This document shows positions 1-11,814 of a DNA stretch of 64,000 bases, one piece after another (positions within the stretch are counted from its first letter, which is position 1; the number at the start of each line of letters is the position of its first letter). The translations under genes and the position numbers were made by a program. The stretch covers positions 1,424,001 through 1,488,000 of the forward strand of contig JAJEKV010000103.1 of NCBI GenBank assembly GCA_021234155.1, given 5' to 3'. Under the pieces are notes generated by a model. The model made no database searches, was not told where the DNA came from, and saw only the letters and a list, made by a program, of their open reading frames with translations. The DNA comes from Isoetes taiwanensis (lineage: Eukaryota; Streptophyta; Lycopodiopsida; Isoetales; Isoetaceae).

Positions 1-393
1 TTAGGAATTAGGGGAGTTTTTGATCGCCTTGGGAAATGGTCAAATTTGTGCGTTTTGAAAATTCATATATGGGAGTGTTTTTGGTGACCCTTTACGTGCA
101 CGTATCATACCCGTTCTTGTAGAAGTGCATCCTTCAAGAAGCGAGGTGCTTCCGTATATCATGTTTCAAAACCATAGCCTTCCAAATCATAGTTGACTAC
201 ATTGAAATAAAAAACGCACACATATGCTTCGGGTTTGTAGGATCGATAGGTTTGACAACTCGGGTTAGTTCGAGTGCATCTCGCCTTAGATTACTACTTT
301 TAATCATCATCCAGAATGCCAAAAGGTTTATTCACTTTATGAACCCAATCGTTTTGGCTAATAATTTTGATTACTTTAAATTATTTTTATTAT

Positions 394-436
394 AATAAAT
401 AGATAGATAGTAGATAGATAAATAGATAGATAGTAT
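394..436. repeat. (GATA)n microsatellite
   Basis: Interrupted tandem tagatagatagata units run directly into 'gtatttttatgtcatgccac'. The same tail phrase follows a GATA tract at 24465-24500, and a weaker version occurs near 63283. The tract therefore looks like the tail of a dispersed short element rather than an isolated microsatellite. Confidence 0.7.
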
Positions 437-717
437 TTTTATGTCATGCCACCTATAGTTTTAAAGTATGCAAATTACTTATAAGGAACATCAACATTGG
501 AACATTGATAATTGGACACACTACATGTGTCCACTTTTTTGCAACCGACCAAAATACCTACACTAGATACTTCACGAATGGGTGTTGTTTACTTGTTCTT
601 TTTATTAAAACGAATTCAAAAGTTCAAAATAAAAGTCAAAAGCATGTTAATGTCCAAAGTTAAGATACATACAACATTATTGAAGTCCAAAATTTATGCA
701 CCCAATTTAACACTTAT

Positions 718-773
718 TAGTTTTTTTCTTTTTTCTTTTTTTCTTTTTTCTTTTTTTCTTTTTTTTTTTTTGT
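718..773. repeat. Polypyrimidine (TTTTTTC)n tract
   Basis: A run of T6-7/C units ends in a T homopolymer. The open frame across it encodes only Phe/Leu low-complexity sequence and is not a gene. Confidence 0.8.
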
Positions 774-1140
774 TGAAGGACGTCTATATTTATTTAATCA
801 AAAAGTACAAGTAAAGATGCAAAGACAGGAATAAAATCTCAGAGGGTAACCATGCAAACCCACTGAGCGAAGCAACCTACCTATGCATAAGACCGCACAT
901 CCAAAAACTTCTCAAAGATCAAGCGCCGCTTACAAGGGGCAAGTGAAGAACAATGATAACTATACTACCTTGCGCATATTGGAGAACAACATCATCTGCC
1001 ATATCCATATGTAGCATAATAACCGGGGATTTCAGGAGGATTTGATATGGATGCATAAATCACCATTCTTAAGACCATCGAATAATTGAATGGATTGTTA
1101 TGAAGAAAAAAATATAGATTCAATAGAAAAATAAGCAAGT

Positions 1141-1213
1141 TAGCCTACTAGTTCCATTGGTTAACTTATTTTTGATAGGATATTGGCTTATTTTGGTAGA
1201 GGTTCGAGTCTCC
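1141..1213 (+). mobile_element. tRNA-derived SINE-like head
   Basis: Positions 1141-1160 resemble a pol III A box (TAGCctactagttccattGG). Positions 1201-1213 are a near-consensus B box (GGTTCGAGTCTCC), 40 bp further on, which is normal tRNA spacing. A second B box, GGTTCGAGTCCCC, lies at 1541-1553 in the neighbouring repeat copy. No tRNA cloverleaf with an intact acceptor stem is visible, so I call it SINE-like rather than a tRNA gene. Confidence 0.4.
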
Positions 1214-1992
1214 ATATTTCATATTCAAAAACCATAGGCAAACCTGTATAGAGATGAGTTTCCATATTTCATATTTCAAAACCTTAGGTGAACCTGTATT
1301 TCATATTTCAAAATCATAGGCGCCCCAAATCATAAATGACTATAATCGAAATGAGATGCATCCAGAGGCTTCAACATACGATCTGGGCCATAGGATGGAC
1401 ATATTTGACGATCGAGATTAGTCCAGGGTGCATCTCATTTAAATATGTAGCATAATAACTCAGGGGTATTTGATATGGATGTATAAATCACATTCCAGAG
1501 ACCATAGACCTTCTTAATAATATTGACTTCTTTTGGTAGAGGTTCGAGTCCCCATATTTCATATTCCAAAACCTTGTATTTCATATTTCAAAATCATAGG
1601 CGGCCCCAATCATAAATGAACATAATCGAAACAAGAGGCGCACAGAGGTTCCACCTTTTGTGGTACAAAGTAGCATGCTTATGCCCAGTTATCATTTCCT
1701 ATCTAAAGTACAATTAGAGAGTGTTAATAAGCATGTTAATGTATATCATCTAAAGTATATTTTTAGGGAACATTTATAAAGATATTACCCCTAGCTTCCA
1801 AGTGGAAACATAGTTATTGTCTATTGGCTTCATACAATTAAATTTTTTTCCTTCCAACTCACACTCCCCCTAAATCCTCGTTTTAACCCTTTTCTCACAA
1901 AAATCATATGTAGTGTAGATTATTATGATAAATGTTAGTTCAACTGGTTTAATTCACTTGTATTTTAAGTTCTAAACTTTAAGCTTTTTTAG

Positions 1993-2846
1993 GATACTAT
2001 CTACGTAAGTGATATTGAAGCTCGAGAAGACAGTGGAACTCCACCTATCATCCAAAAGATCAAATGTGCCCTTGCATTTTGGTTAAAGGATAAGATGAGC
2101 ATTCATTTGATTGAATGTCGAGAAGATTCGTTCATATCTAGAGCTATGATTAGGCTATCTAGAAATAATCATGTAAGATTGCTAGGTAACACTAAAGTGA
2201 AAAGAGCCGCTATCTTGTCCTTTCTCATATACTCTAAAAAGAAACATCCAAAGGTGCTACATAGCAGGTTCACTGTAAGGCTACTTCATGATCTCTTTGG
2301 CATTCAAACAAGAGGAGGCTGCTCTTGTGCTGCACCTTATGGTCATGCTCTACTTAATATTGATAATGAAAGATCCATCAAGTTTTGCCTTGCAATTCAT
2401 AAGGTAGAAGCATACACGCTTCCTTATCATTGCATGCTTTTTGCCTTTAAGTTAATTTCTTTCTATTTGTACAGGGCTATATTGGAATCAAACCAGGATG
2501 GACTCGTCTCAACTTCCCATACTTTATTTCAGAATCAGAATTTGAGTTCCTCCTCTCTGCAATAGAATTTATTATCCAATATGGAGAACTTTTCATTCCG
2601 GTATATGACTTCGACTGGAGAACAGGTAGTTGGAAAATTAAAAGTGCAGTGGCAGACCAGCTTTTGAGAGAAAGTATCTTGCTAAAAAAGGATCAAAACA
2701 TCAAAAGGAAGAATGGCATCGACCAAGAGCTGTATAAGGAGTATATAAAGTTTGCCAAGGAATTTGCTAAACATCTAGCCAGAAGGGAATCTGGTCGAAA
2801 AATACCTTTAGGTATTGACCCTGCTTTGGTCTATTTTATCATTTGA
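1993..2846 (+). CDS. Class V aminotransferase-fold (cysteine desulfurase-like) protein, 3' exons
   Basis: Two exons are seen: 1993-2403 (acceptor TTTTTTAG before 1993, donor AAG|GTAGAA) and 2475-2846 (acceptor TTGTACAG, stop TGA at 2844). The splice is in phase 0 and the joined frame is open. It starts inside the protein with DIEAREDSGTP, then VLHSRFTVRLLHDLFG, GGCSCAAPYGH (the conserved Cys-bearing loop) and GIKPGWTRLNFPYF, ending in an acidic/basic helix. These are C-terminal landmarks of plant and bacterial PLP-dependent class V enzymes with large and small domains. The PLP-lysine region is missing, so upstream exons should lie before the window or beyond long introns; 1-1990 shows none. 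The exact substrate is unknown. No frameshift is seen, so the gene is probably functional. Confidence 0.75.
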
Positions 2847-3475
2847 TAAACAAATGTTATCACCTTATCTTCTAAAATGAAAAGATTTGTTGGAAAAATT
2901 GGGAGAAGAGAAAGCAAAAAACAAGTAGAATCCTTTGAAACCTTGGCAGATAAAAGTTGGAAACAAACCTGCAACTACATGATGATGGGTATTCCTTTGT
3001 ATAAACTTTGCACTTTCCAGTTTTATGCACATCAATCAATCAAGAAAGAAAGCAGACGTGGCAATTTAATTTGCAGATTTTCATAATAAATTTTAAAGGT
3101 CCTCTGTTAAGATCTATTTTACCTCTCAAACGTTCCCAAAAATCCGTACTTTTGCAACATGAAGTGCTTTTTCAAATAAGGCTGGTACTGATGGAAGATC
3201 AAAAACACGACAACAATGTTACTTTGACTAAGTAAATCATTCTGGCATTCAATGTATAAACGGTAATGCAATGATTCTTGTTGAGCAGTTCAAAATAATT
3301 GGCCAGACTACAAAAGTTTCCAACTTACAAGTTGATGAGGCCAAAATTGCATTGTTGCAGGTAATAGACAAGGATCTTAATACTTGTTGTATATTAGAGC
3401 AACCAAATTGTAGAGCTCATTTTTGGCTTTCACAAAGGACTCCTTTATCTCCCACAATGTAGTTCATGGAGATAG

Positions 3476-3633
3476 AAACCAAATATGAAAGAAGTCATCT
3501 ACTGAGTTATATACTGATGTAATTGAGTCTATGAAAGGTTTAGACGGATATTGAATCCAAATATGAAAGAATTCATCTACTGAGTTATATACTGATGTAA
3601 TTGAGTCGATGAAAGGTTTAGATGGTTATTGAA
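3476..3633. repeat. 80-bp tandem duplication
   Basis: Two nearly identical units share 'ccaaatatgaaag', 'catctactgagttatatac' and 'gatgaaaggtttaga'. Only a handful of bases differ, so the duplication is fairly recent. Confidence 0.8.
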
Positions 3634-4831
3634 TCTAATGGAAATAAGATTTACATGTAATGCCAAAACCATGTAGAAAGAAATTAGGTTATTTGGGAGA
3701 AGCAAAGAACCTAAGAGCTGAAATGAATAGGAGACATTTAAAAGCATTTCAATTTGCCCTAAAAGAAGCTTAGTGACAAATCAATCTAGTGAAGTCGTCA
3801 AATAAAGAGTTTGCTTCTAGGCATAGAACCAAGAGCTATATAAAGTCGCTCGAGCTAGATATGACTATGGACATGCAATACAATGCGAAAAGCTTCCCTA
3901 TATAGCAAAAACCTTGTTATCCAAAATGAGAATAATCAATCTCAAGAAAATTCACTTCTGAGCACATATACATACAAAAGTCCTCTAGAATAACTGCCAT
4001 TTAAGAACCACCATTTAACTTGGTCTTCTTAGAAGGCTCAATGGCAATAGACTTTCGGCCACAGACGAACAATTGGAAAGAAGAACAGCTAACCATAAAC
4101 TTCACAGCTTCCATTGTCTCATTTGTCAGTTTCTCCAATTCTAGTATGCAAGTGTTACATGAATGTTAATCGGGTAGTAATAAGGAAGGCGATTCATTCA
4201 CTTGACGACTTTTTCGAACAAAAAATTTGGAGCAAAGGATAATCTGTAGCAAGTACAAGTAGATTAGGATTTAAATTAGATGTCCGAGCATGTCTTCTAG
4301 AATGGGGCATGCATGAAAACAACAAAAACCTCCCGACAGATAGGCTTCTCATCCATCTCAGCAGATATTCTACAATGGCAGATAGTGGGTAGCCACACAT
4401 ATGCGAACTACCCATGAAAAAATAAAGGGAATGTCCAATTATACAACTTGGACGCCAAAAAATACAATGCTAATAGATGTTTGGTTTATGTACCTGCCAA
4501 AAGTTTATCACGGGGATTAAAAAATCCTGCCCTTTCAGGTTTTCAAGGAAAAACCCTAATGATAAGCCTTCATAAGGGGCTTGGACAAACATAAGGCTGA
4601 AAAATCGCTCCAAAAAAACCTACGAATGGAGAAGTCGAAGCTATTGTCACTTGCCAACCTGTACCTGCATATCACCAACACTAGAACAAATGTGAAAAAA
4701 CAAACCTCCTAAAGTGGAAGGGCTGATCACGCGTGCCACGCGATAACAAAAGAAAAACCTCTTCAAATAGAGGGTTGGTCATGCGTCCCAAGGTCACAGT
4801 AAACAATTACGGGGAGGAGGGTGGGTTTCAA

Positions 4832-5378
4832 AGAATAGGAATAAGATACTGCTGAGAGAGAAGAGGAAGCGTCGATGAGATGTTAATGAAGAACCTCGCC
4901 TAATATAGCAATCTCCCAACCAGAGAACGCATGCAATGCATACATGCGAGACATGCATGCTCGCCTTCTCTAGAATCTCTATCCAATGGCTCAGATCAAT
5001 GGGATTCTAGAATGGGCCTCGCATGAAAACGACAAAAATTCCCCAAATAGAATAGAACTTCCTTATCAAAAACGGGATCGATGGTGAAAGGTTATGGCCA
5101 AAGAAGAGGTAAGGCCGAGAAAGGGCATGCCACAGCATGAAAGAAATGCCAAATTGGTCAATCCAAACAGGGAGAAGCCCATTCCCTTGCATGATTTCAA
5201 AGAATAAAGAATAAGTTACTGCTGAGAGAGAAGAGGAAGCGCCAGTGCGATGTTGATGAAGAACCTCGCCTAATATAGCGATCTCCCAACCAGAAAAAGC
5301 ATGCAATGCATGCATGCGAGACATGCATGCTCGTCCTCTCTAGAATCTCGATCTGATGGTTTGAATCGATGGGATTGA
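4832..5378. repeat. Direct repeat, ~178 bp, units 369 bp apart
   Basis: The block 4832-5009 ('ctgctgagagagaagagg', 'gaagaacctcgcctaatat', 'gagacatgcatgctcg') is repeated at 5201-5378 at high identity. The sequence after the first copy ('ctagaatgggc' ... 'gcatgaaaacgacaaaaat') also resembles 4297-4330, so a third, partial unit lies upstream. Each copy holds a CATGCATG-rich segment. The frames over it are not protein-like. Confidence 0.75.
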
Positions 5379-6546
5379 AGGAGTTACAGGGAAAAAATTC
5401 GATCGGGCCCAAACTTGCGCCTCCTTCTTGTCAAACAGATTCCGAGAAAAATCCCCAAGCCTGATGGATGAGGCTCTTCTTGAAGCTGTTCGCCAAGGTT
5501 TGGGATTCCATTAAGCCCTTTTGGATCACCAGGATTCCATAGACACTATAGAGAATTTGATTAGCCTTGCTGTTGAGAATAGATCAAGAATAGGCTTTTG
5601 TAGAATTAGCTTCAATTTCTTTTATCTGTGCATCTTGTGCTTCGACAGGATGGATTCTCTGAGGGGTTGCAGCCCATAACTCTCAACCGTACCTGGCTTT
5701 GGGGAATAGATTTCAGAGAAACCTCTTCTTGATGGTGGCCCCAATGGAGTTCGGACTGGAATCAATATACCATTGGGCATCCTTCTTTGATTTGCAGCCT
5801 GCACAATTCATACAGGATTTGGATGTGGTTGTTTGGTGATTTGTAGTAGCCAACTGACCTCCCAGTAAATTGTCAGGTTTTTTGGGAGTCTGTGCCCTGT
5901 CACTTGGTTCTGTGACCTCAGAAAAGGTCCTTTTAAATTTTCAGATTTGGATTTTTCTTCGGTTTTTTAGAGATTTTCTTCAGTTCTTTTTAGTTTTTTA
6001 TTTGGATTCCTGAGAAGAGGTACGACACCGCAGTCTATCTTTTTCTCGGGCCTTGTTCTTCTTGATCCTTAGATCTGGTGCTCTGCTTCAAGCCGACAGA
6101 AAGGGAAAAGAACCTTCCATCTCTCAAGAATGAGATCCAAAGCGACCACAGGAAAGCTTACTATTGGAGGAGGATCATCCTCCTCTGGAAGAGAACCATA
6201 TGAGTACAAAAACACTGATCTGATGATGGTTATCAAGAGTTGGGACCAGATCTTTGTTCTTGATGAAAAGAAAGACCGGGCGTGGATAAAAGTGAAGGAG
6301 ATAAAAGCAGCTTTTGACATTATGAGGGAACAACAGGATGCAACATCAGCTTGTATGGGAATTCAAAGAGGGCCAAATAATTGTATGCAAACTGGAGATG
6401 CAAAGATTGGAATTTCAGAATGCAAAAGGGAAGGAAAGCGACAGAGACTTTCACGGCAATCCAAGATCTTACCACTACACCACCACCGCAATGGATGAAA
6501 AGGATTCAAAAGATCCTTTGCCTCCGAGACCCTTAAAGAAGTTGAA

Positions 6547-7287
6547 ATGGAGTTCAAGTCATATCAACTCCAGCTTGAAGCTACAAACAAGTGTGAAATT
6601 CTGGATAGCAATGGTTACTTTCACTCGTTAGAGTGTGAGAACTGCGAATGCCCAAATTGCAAAATGCTTAAGGAGCAGAATCTGGATAAAACCAAAACTA
6701 AAGCTTCAAAGCAAGTGCTGAAGTCTTCCATCCCTATCATGGGCAAATATAACAAGCTCAATGGTAATTCCTATGGAAATGTTTTGCTCAACTCTTCTAC
6801 TCTAGTTAATAATAATGATAATACTTACAAAGAAGAGAGAACGGATTTTCTTGACTTGAATGCTATTGTGGATAATTCGACCACTGTTAAAAATTCTAAG
6901 CATGGTATCTTTGCGCACTTTCCGCAGAAATGCCCTTCGATCAGTGAAGTTAAGCACTGGATTACTAAAACTCAGCTTATCCCCATCTTATCCATTCTTA
7001 AAATTGATCAAAAGACCAGAGAAGAGAAAACTGTAACCCTCATCCTTACTCGCATGTTATTTTCCATTTCCGGTCATCCCTCTTACATTATAAAATGGAA
7101 TCCTTCATATATTCCGGGGGGCTTCTCTGCTATGGCCACTACAACTTGGATCTCTTGTGCCAATCTTTCCCCTGGATACTGGACCACTTCTCATCTCAAT
7201 GCTAGGGGAAGTTATTTAGATATCCATTCCCCAAAAAAACTTTCCCTCGGTCTGCATTCAGCAAAAAATCCAGTCCTCTTGGTGTGA
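6547..7287 (+). pseudogene. LINE ORF1-like frame
   Basis: A 246-codon frame with a Cys cluster near residues 30-40 (CENCECPNCKML) and a conserved-looking C-terminal half (VKHWITKTQLIPIL, YIIKWNPSYIPGGFS). Overlapping frames at 6130-6631 continue the same protein upstream with shifts. Its place just before the endonuclease frame suggests the nucleic-acid-binding ORF1 of the LINE. I recognise no specific family from sequence alone. Confidence 0.5.
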
Positions 7288-7975
7288 TAAAGTGATACGC
7301 CAAGGATATGTTTATTGATCTTTAAGTATCTTATTCTAAAAGCCCTGTTTATTGCTAATTCTCCTATAAATAAAGGTAAGAAGAAGGTCATGGAAGATAA
7401 AGAGGACCATCAACACATTAAATAGGTGTGGAAGGCAAAAACTCAGAAATCCAAGTACACCAAATGGAAACAGGTGAGGCAAAAATTCAGCAATCCAAAC
7501 AGCACCAAATGGGGACAGGTGAGTGCAGCAGCAACGAGGCCCTCTCCCCTTCCCTTCAAAGGTATGCTTCTGAGGGAAGTTTTGTCTTTCAATTTCCTTC
7601 TAAAGTTATTATCAATATTAACCCTATAAATATGAGTATTTTCGCTATGCATTTGAGTGGATTTAAGGATGAGTCCACTATGAATTTCGATGAATTTAAT
7701 GATAATATTTTGATGTTGAAAGAACAGGAGGATCAACAGGATGATGATATTAACTATGATCCACATATCCATAGTGATCTGGACCATTTGGAGGACTCGG
7801 AATGGTCCCTTGTAAGTATCAGGAAGAAAAAAAGAAAAAAACGTGTAAAAAACAATGACTTAGGCCACCTTAGGCAGTCACCAAGGAAGATCCAACCCCC
7901 TCAAAAATGGAAATAGATCTTAAGGGAATCACTTGGAACCTTTAGGGTATTAACTCCAACTAAAAAAGAGATAGA

Positions 7976-8653
7976 TTGAAGGTTTGCCGCAACTCTATGA
8001 ATCTTGATTTCATTTTATTCCAAGAGCGTAAAATTCATGATGATAATATTAACAATATTATCAGTAGTGTTCTGCCTGCTAATTTTCAGCACTGGTCCCT
8101 TAAGGCCAACAATTCTTTAGCAGGCATAACCTTTGCTTGGCACAACAGAATCGATCTCAACGGCATCCAGATGATGCATGACAACGGTAGGAGATGGCAG
8201 ATTATTTATGGGAACTTGGGTAACTGTAGAGTTGTCTTTGTTAATGTATATGCCTACCATCAACCAGCTAAAAGAGCTCAACTTTGGAGCAGTATTGATA
8301 GAAGCTTGGGAAACATTCCTTAGAATGAGTGCATTATAGGTGGGGACTATAAAATGATCACCCACAATTACATGAGGAATACAAATTTTAGAGCTTTAAG
8401 TGGTGATGAAAGTGTGAGTTGGAAAAATCTTCTGTTGAACCATAATTTATCCCTAGCCAGAATAGTTCCCCATTCTTATAGCTGGAATGATCATAGAGAT
8501 CAGCCTATTTGCTGCCTTCATGATAGATTTTACCTTAATGAAGTGTTGTGGAGTAATAGTTCGAGAAACTTAACTAACTTCATCATTTCTGATCATTTCC
8601 CTCAGCTTATATACATTACCGGTGGCAATGTCCAGAGGAAGACTTTAAGCTAA
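7976..8653 (+). pseudogene. LINE APE-type endonuclease domain
   Basis: One frame with an in-frame TAG at 8321-8323. Landmarks of the exonuclease/endonuclease/phosphatase fold are in order: FILFQERK (QE metal-binding Glu), VFVNVYAYHQ, IIGGDYKM (GGDFN motif with Asn replaced by Lys), SWND, HDRFYLNEVLW, and the terminal SDHFP with the catalytic Asp-His. The stop and the changed GGDFN motif indicate inactivity. Confidence 0.75.
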
Positions 8654-8859
8654 ATACCAACATGCTTGATCAGGATGACTTCATTACTAGGTTGGAGCAA
8701 GTTCTCTCTCAAGAAGACAAACCTGTAGGGGACTTTGGTTGGATGGACTGATGGGTTAGAGTCTCTAAGAGAATTAAAAACTAGCTCAAGGTCTGGGCAA
8801 GGAAATCCATCAGTTGGAAACCAGGAATCTTCAAAACTTAAGACAGCAGTATGATACAG

Positions 8860-9610
8860 CTTAGGATCAATTCAAAGAGGACATCAAGATTCAGATAGAA
8901 CGAGAAGAGCTCAAGATTGCTAGAGGATGGAAGATCAAAACTAAATTCAGAGAGCTTAAAGAGCATGAAAGGAGCAATTCCAAATACTTTTTCATCAAAG
9001 CCAAAGGAAGAATGAAGAGAAACCACATCCATAGTGTTCTTTGGGAATGTAACATGATAGAGGAAGATAATCCGATGAAAAATGCAGCCAAAGAGCACTT
9101 CATGAGGATTATGGGAACCTCTCAAGATGCCAGCCTTCAGGCTATTGATAATTTCTTGAACATTCAGTCAAAAGTTACTAATGACATGAATGTTTCTCTC
9201 TCTAGACCAGTCTCCAATGAAGAGATCTTCAAAGTTCTGGAGGGCATGGATAATGGTAAAACTCGTGGCCCAGATAGACTCCCAGCAGAATTCTTAAAAT
9301 TGTTTGGGGCTGTTTAGGCAATTTTATTGTTTCTATGGCTAATGAATTTCTTATTCTTAAGAGCTTAGACAGCATAATTAATCTCTCTAACCAATGTGGT
9401 GTACGAACTCATTTCAAGATCTATTGCAGCAAGAATCAAACCACGCTGGATGTGACTATTCACAATGATCAGAGCACTTATTTAAAAGGGAGATTTATCT
9501 TAGATAATGTGGCTGCTGCTGCTTTAAGCATCAACTGGGCCGAAGACTCCAACCAGAACATTGGCCTCCTTAAGCTTGATATCACCAAGGTTTTTGATAC
9601 TGTTAGTTGA
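8860..9610 (+). pseudogene. LINE reverse transcriptase, N-terminal part
   Basis: The frame includes the linker (SNSKYFFIKAKGRMKRNHIHSV) and RT motif 1 (VLEGMDNGKTRGPDRLPAEFLK). After a stop and frame change comes RT motif 2/A (LKGRFILDNVAAAALSINW, LLKLDITKVFDTVS; usual form LKLDMAKAYD). The frame then ends; fingers and early palm only, with no YADD box. Confidence 0.75.
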
Positions 9611-9807
9611 GATCAGTTGTTCTCATTAATGGCCCTCCCCCTTTTTTTTAACCACTATCCAAAATGTTATGTTGCATGGTGGATTTGAACCCAAGTCTAG
9701 CCCCCCAAAACCCCCCAATTCCAACCATTAAGCCAAGCACTTCTTCTTTAATAAAATAAGCAGCTCAAAATAGTTAAGGTTGGTGCCTGGGCCATGTGCA
9801 TGTCTGC

Positions 9808-10072
9808 CATGCCTTTCAAAGGCTAAAATGTTGCCACATGGCACGATCTTGGTCCATCCATCCAAAAATAGCAACTTTTCAAATATGTGACAAAGAGACA
9901 GTTCTAGACGCTCATGGGCAAGCACCTCAATCTAGAATGTTGTAGGTGCTCATCTCCCATGCCTATCAAAGGCTAGGATGTTGCCAAGAGGCACGATCTT
10001 GGTCGTTGACAAGTGCATCCATCCAAAAATAGCAACTTTTCAAACATGTGACAGAGAGACACAGTTGTAGAA
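9808..10072. repeat. Two diverged ~150-bp repeat units
   Basis: Units starting near 9808 and 9958 share 'gcctttcaaaggcta'/'gcctatcaaaggcta', 'ggcacgatcttggtc' and 'atccaaaaatagcaactt'. Each ends in a phrase like the 10.1-10.85 kb array ('gctcatgggcaagcacctc'), so this is a longer-period form of that satellite. Confidence 0.65.
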
Positions 10073-10856
10073 GCTCTAAAACTTTGGAAAAACTCAAAAT
10101 AGAATCTTCTAGAATGATCCAGATGCTCTTGGGCAATCACCTCAATCTAAAGATAGAAAGTTTTTTGGAACTTTGCAAATACTCAAAATAGAATGTTCTA
10201 GAATGTTCCAGATGCTCATGGCAAGCACCTTATAGTCTAAAGATAGCAAGTTTTTTGAGACTTTGCAAACACTCAAAGTAGAATATTCTAGAACGATCCA
10301 AATGCTTATGGGCAAGCACGTCAATCTAAAAATAGCAAGTTTTGGAAGCTTCGCAAACACTCAAAATACAATATTCCAGAATGTTCCAGATGCTCATGGG
10401 CTAGCACCTCAGTCTGAGCAAGTTTTTGGAACTTTGCAAACACTCAAAATACAATATTCTAGAATGTTCCAGATGCTTCTAAAAAGCATCTCAGTCTAAA
10501 AGTAGTAAGTTTCTTAAATCTTTACAAATACTCACAATAGAATGTTGTAGAATGTTGTAGATACTCATGGGCACTCAAAATAGAATATTGTAGGATGTTC
10601 GATATGTTCCTGGGCAAGCTCCTATGTCTAAAAATAGCAAGCTTTTTGGAACTTTGGCAATACTCAAAATAGAATGTTTTGGAATGTTCCATATGCTCAT
10701 GGGCAAGCATCTCAGTCTAAAAATAGAAAGTTTTTTAGAATTTGGCAAAGGCTCAAAGTAGAAGGTTTTTGAAAACTTTGCAAACACTCAAAATAGAATG
10801 TTCTAGAATGTTTCAGATGCTCATACGCAAGCACCTCAGTCTAAAAATAGTGAATG
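10073..10856. repeat. ~88-bp tandem array with heat-shock-element-like cores
   Basis: About nine diverged units. A typical unit contains 'tctaaaaatagcaagtttt', 'ggaactttgcaaacactc' and 'aaaatagaatgttctagaa', then 'tgttccagatgctcatgg' and 'gcaagcacctcag'. The core near 10190-10213 reads aGAAtgTTCtaGAAtgTTCcaGA, the inverted nGAAn pentamers of a heat-shock element. Related cores lie near 10100, 10281, 10370, 10452, 10671 and 10796. There are no long frames. Whether a factor binds is inference. Confidence 0.75.
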
Positions 10857-11812
10857 TAGTAGATGTGGCCTCATGGGTGTAGATGTGGTATGGGTCCTCA
10901 TGTGTGTATGTGTGAATATGCCACCCATGATCGATACTTTGTTGGTAATAGAATAGGGGGTTGAGCAGTATGTGTAAATAAAGATGTGAAATGCTCTGGA
11001 GTGCAGTAAATGTAAGTAACATCCTCATAGATGATACTTTAGTAGGGCACATGTGTATGTGAACTTGCACAGTAGTAGGTGTGACTAAGCTCCTCATGCA
11101 TGGGTGGCAAGAAATAGAGGTGGTAAGGTCCTCCTGGGTGTAGATGTGGTATGGGTCCTCATAGATGTATGTGTGAGGATGCTCCTTATGCATGTTTGGA
11201 ATTAGTAATAGGCATGAGTGAGCTCCTTATGGGTGGTTAACGGATACTGAGCAGCATGGGAAGTTTCTTGAACATATAGGCGTTGTAATTGAAATATACT
11301 TTGGAATTAGTAGTATGGTAGTAGGTGTAAGTACGCTCCTGATGGATAATACTTTAGAATTAGTAATAAACGTGAGTAAACTCCTCTTGCGTGCGGTAAG
11401 GGTCCTCATGGGTGTAGATGTGATATGGATCCTCATGGCTGTATGTGTGAGTATGCTCCTCATGGGTGGTTGAGCAATGGATGCTTAATAACATGGGAAT
11501 TTTTTTTGAACATAAAAGGGTTTGGAATTCATAGTAGATGTAGTGAGCTCCCAACGGGTGATACTTTAGAAGTAGTAGTAGGTCTGGGTAAGCTCCCAAT
11601 GGGTGATAGTTTGAAATTGGTAGTCGATGTAATAAGTGTGACTCAGCTTTTAATGGGTGAGACTTTGGAGTTGATAGTAGGTGTGAGTAAACTCCCAATG
11701 GATGATACTTTGAAATTAGTAGTAAATGTGACTAAGCTCCTCAATGCGTGATAGTTTGGAATTAGTAGTACATATTGGTGATACTTTAGAATTAGTAATA
11801 GGAATACATGGG
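10857..11812. repeat. Second tandem array, ~46-bp related units
   Basis: Units follow the pattern 'ctcccaatgggtgatac' + 'tttgaaattagtagtagg' + 'tgtgagtaag', clearest at 11550-11790. The first half is more irregular and adds 'gtagatgtggtatgggtcc' blocks at 10878, 11140 and 11416. The open frames through it are repeat translations, not genes. Confidence 0.7.
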
Positions 11813-11814
11813 TG

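Larger units (their letters stand above)
150..1660. repeat. Dispersed repeat, about three partial copies
   Basis: Similar blocks recur near 160-350, 1000-1110, 1250-1400 and 1440-1650. Shared phrases are 'catatttcatatttcaaaa', 'aatcataggcg', 'aatcataaatga' and 'gtagcataataac' followed by 'tttgatatggat'. The copies are diverged and partly tandem. No coding frame is credible here. The stretch probably lies in an intron or the 5' flank of the gene ending at 2846. Between the copies I see only AT-rich sequence. Confidence 0.5.
2850..6060. other. Non-coding, repeat-bearing stretch
   Basis: Only short frames without family resemblance occur. An 80-bp tandem duplication lies at 3476-3633. Longer duplicated blocks lie between 4230 and 5400 and are listed separately. 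A piece near 4495-4570 ('ttaaaaaatcctgcc', 'ggttttcaagg') recurs near 28290-28330, pointing to a dispersed element. Nothing else recognisable. Confidence 0.5.
6130..9610 (+). mobile_element. Truncated L1-type LINE
   Basis: The order on the plus strand is ORF1-like frame, APE endonuclease, reverse transcriptase, as in plant L1-clade non-LTR retrotransposons. Frames are interrupted by stops and shifts, and the RT stops in the first palm motifs near 9610, before the catalytic YADD. The copy is dead and 3'-truncated, an unusual direction of loss for a LINE. A tandem-repeat domain follows directly, so recombination may have removed the 3' half. Confidence 0.8.

Noticed and set aside
10813-11751. 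Frames of 70-126 codons in the tandem arrays
   Set aside because: Their repeated Thr/His/Ile peptide patterns are translations of the DNA repeat.
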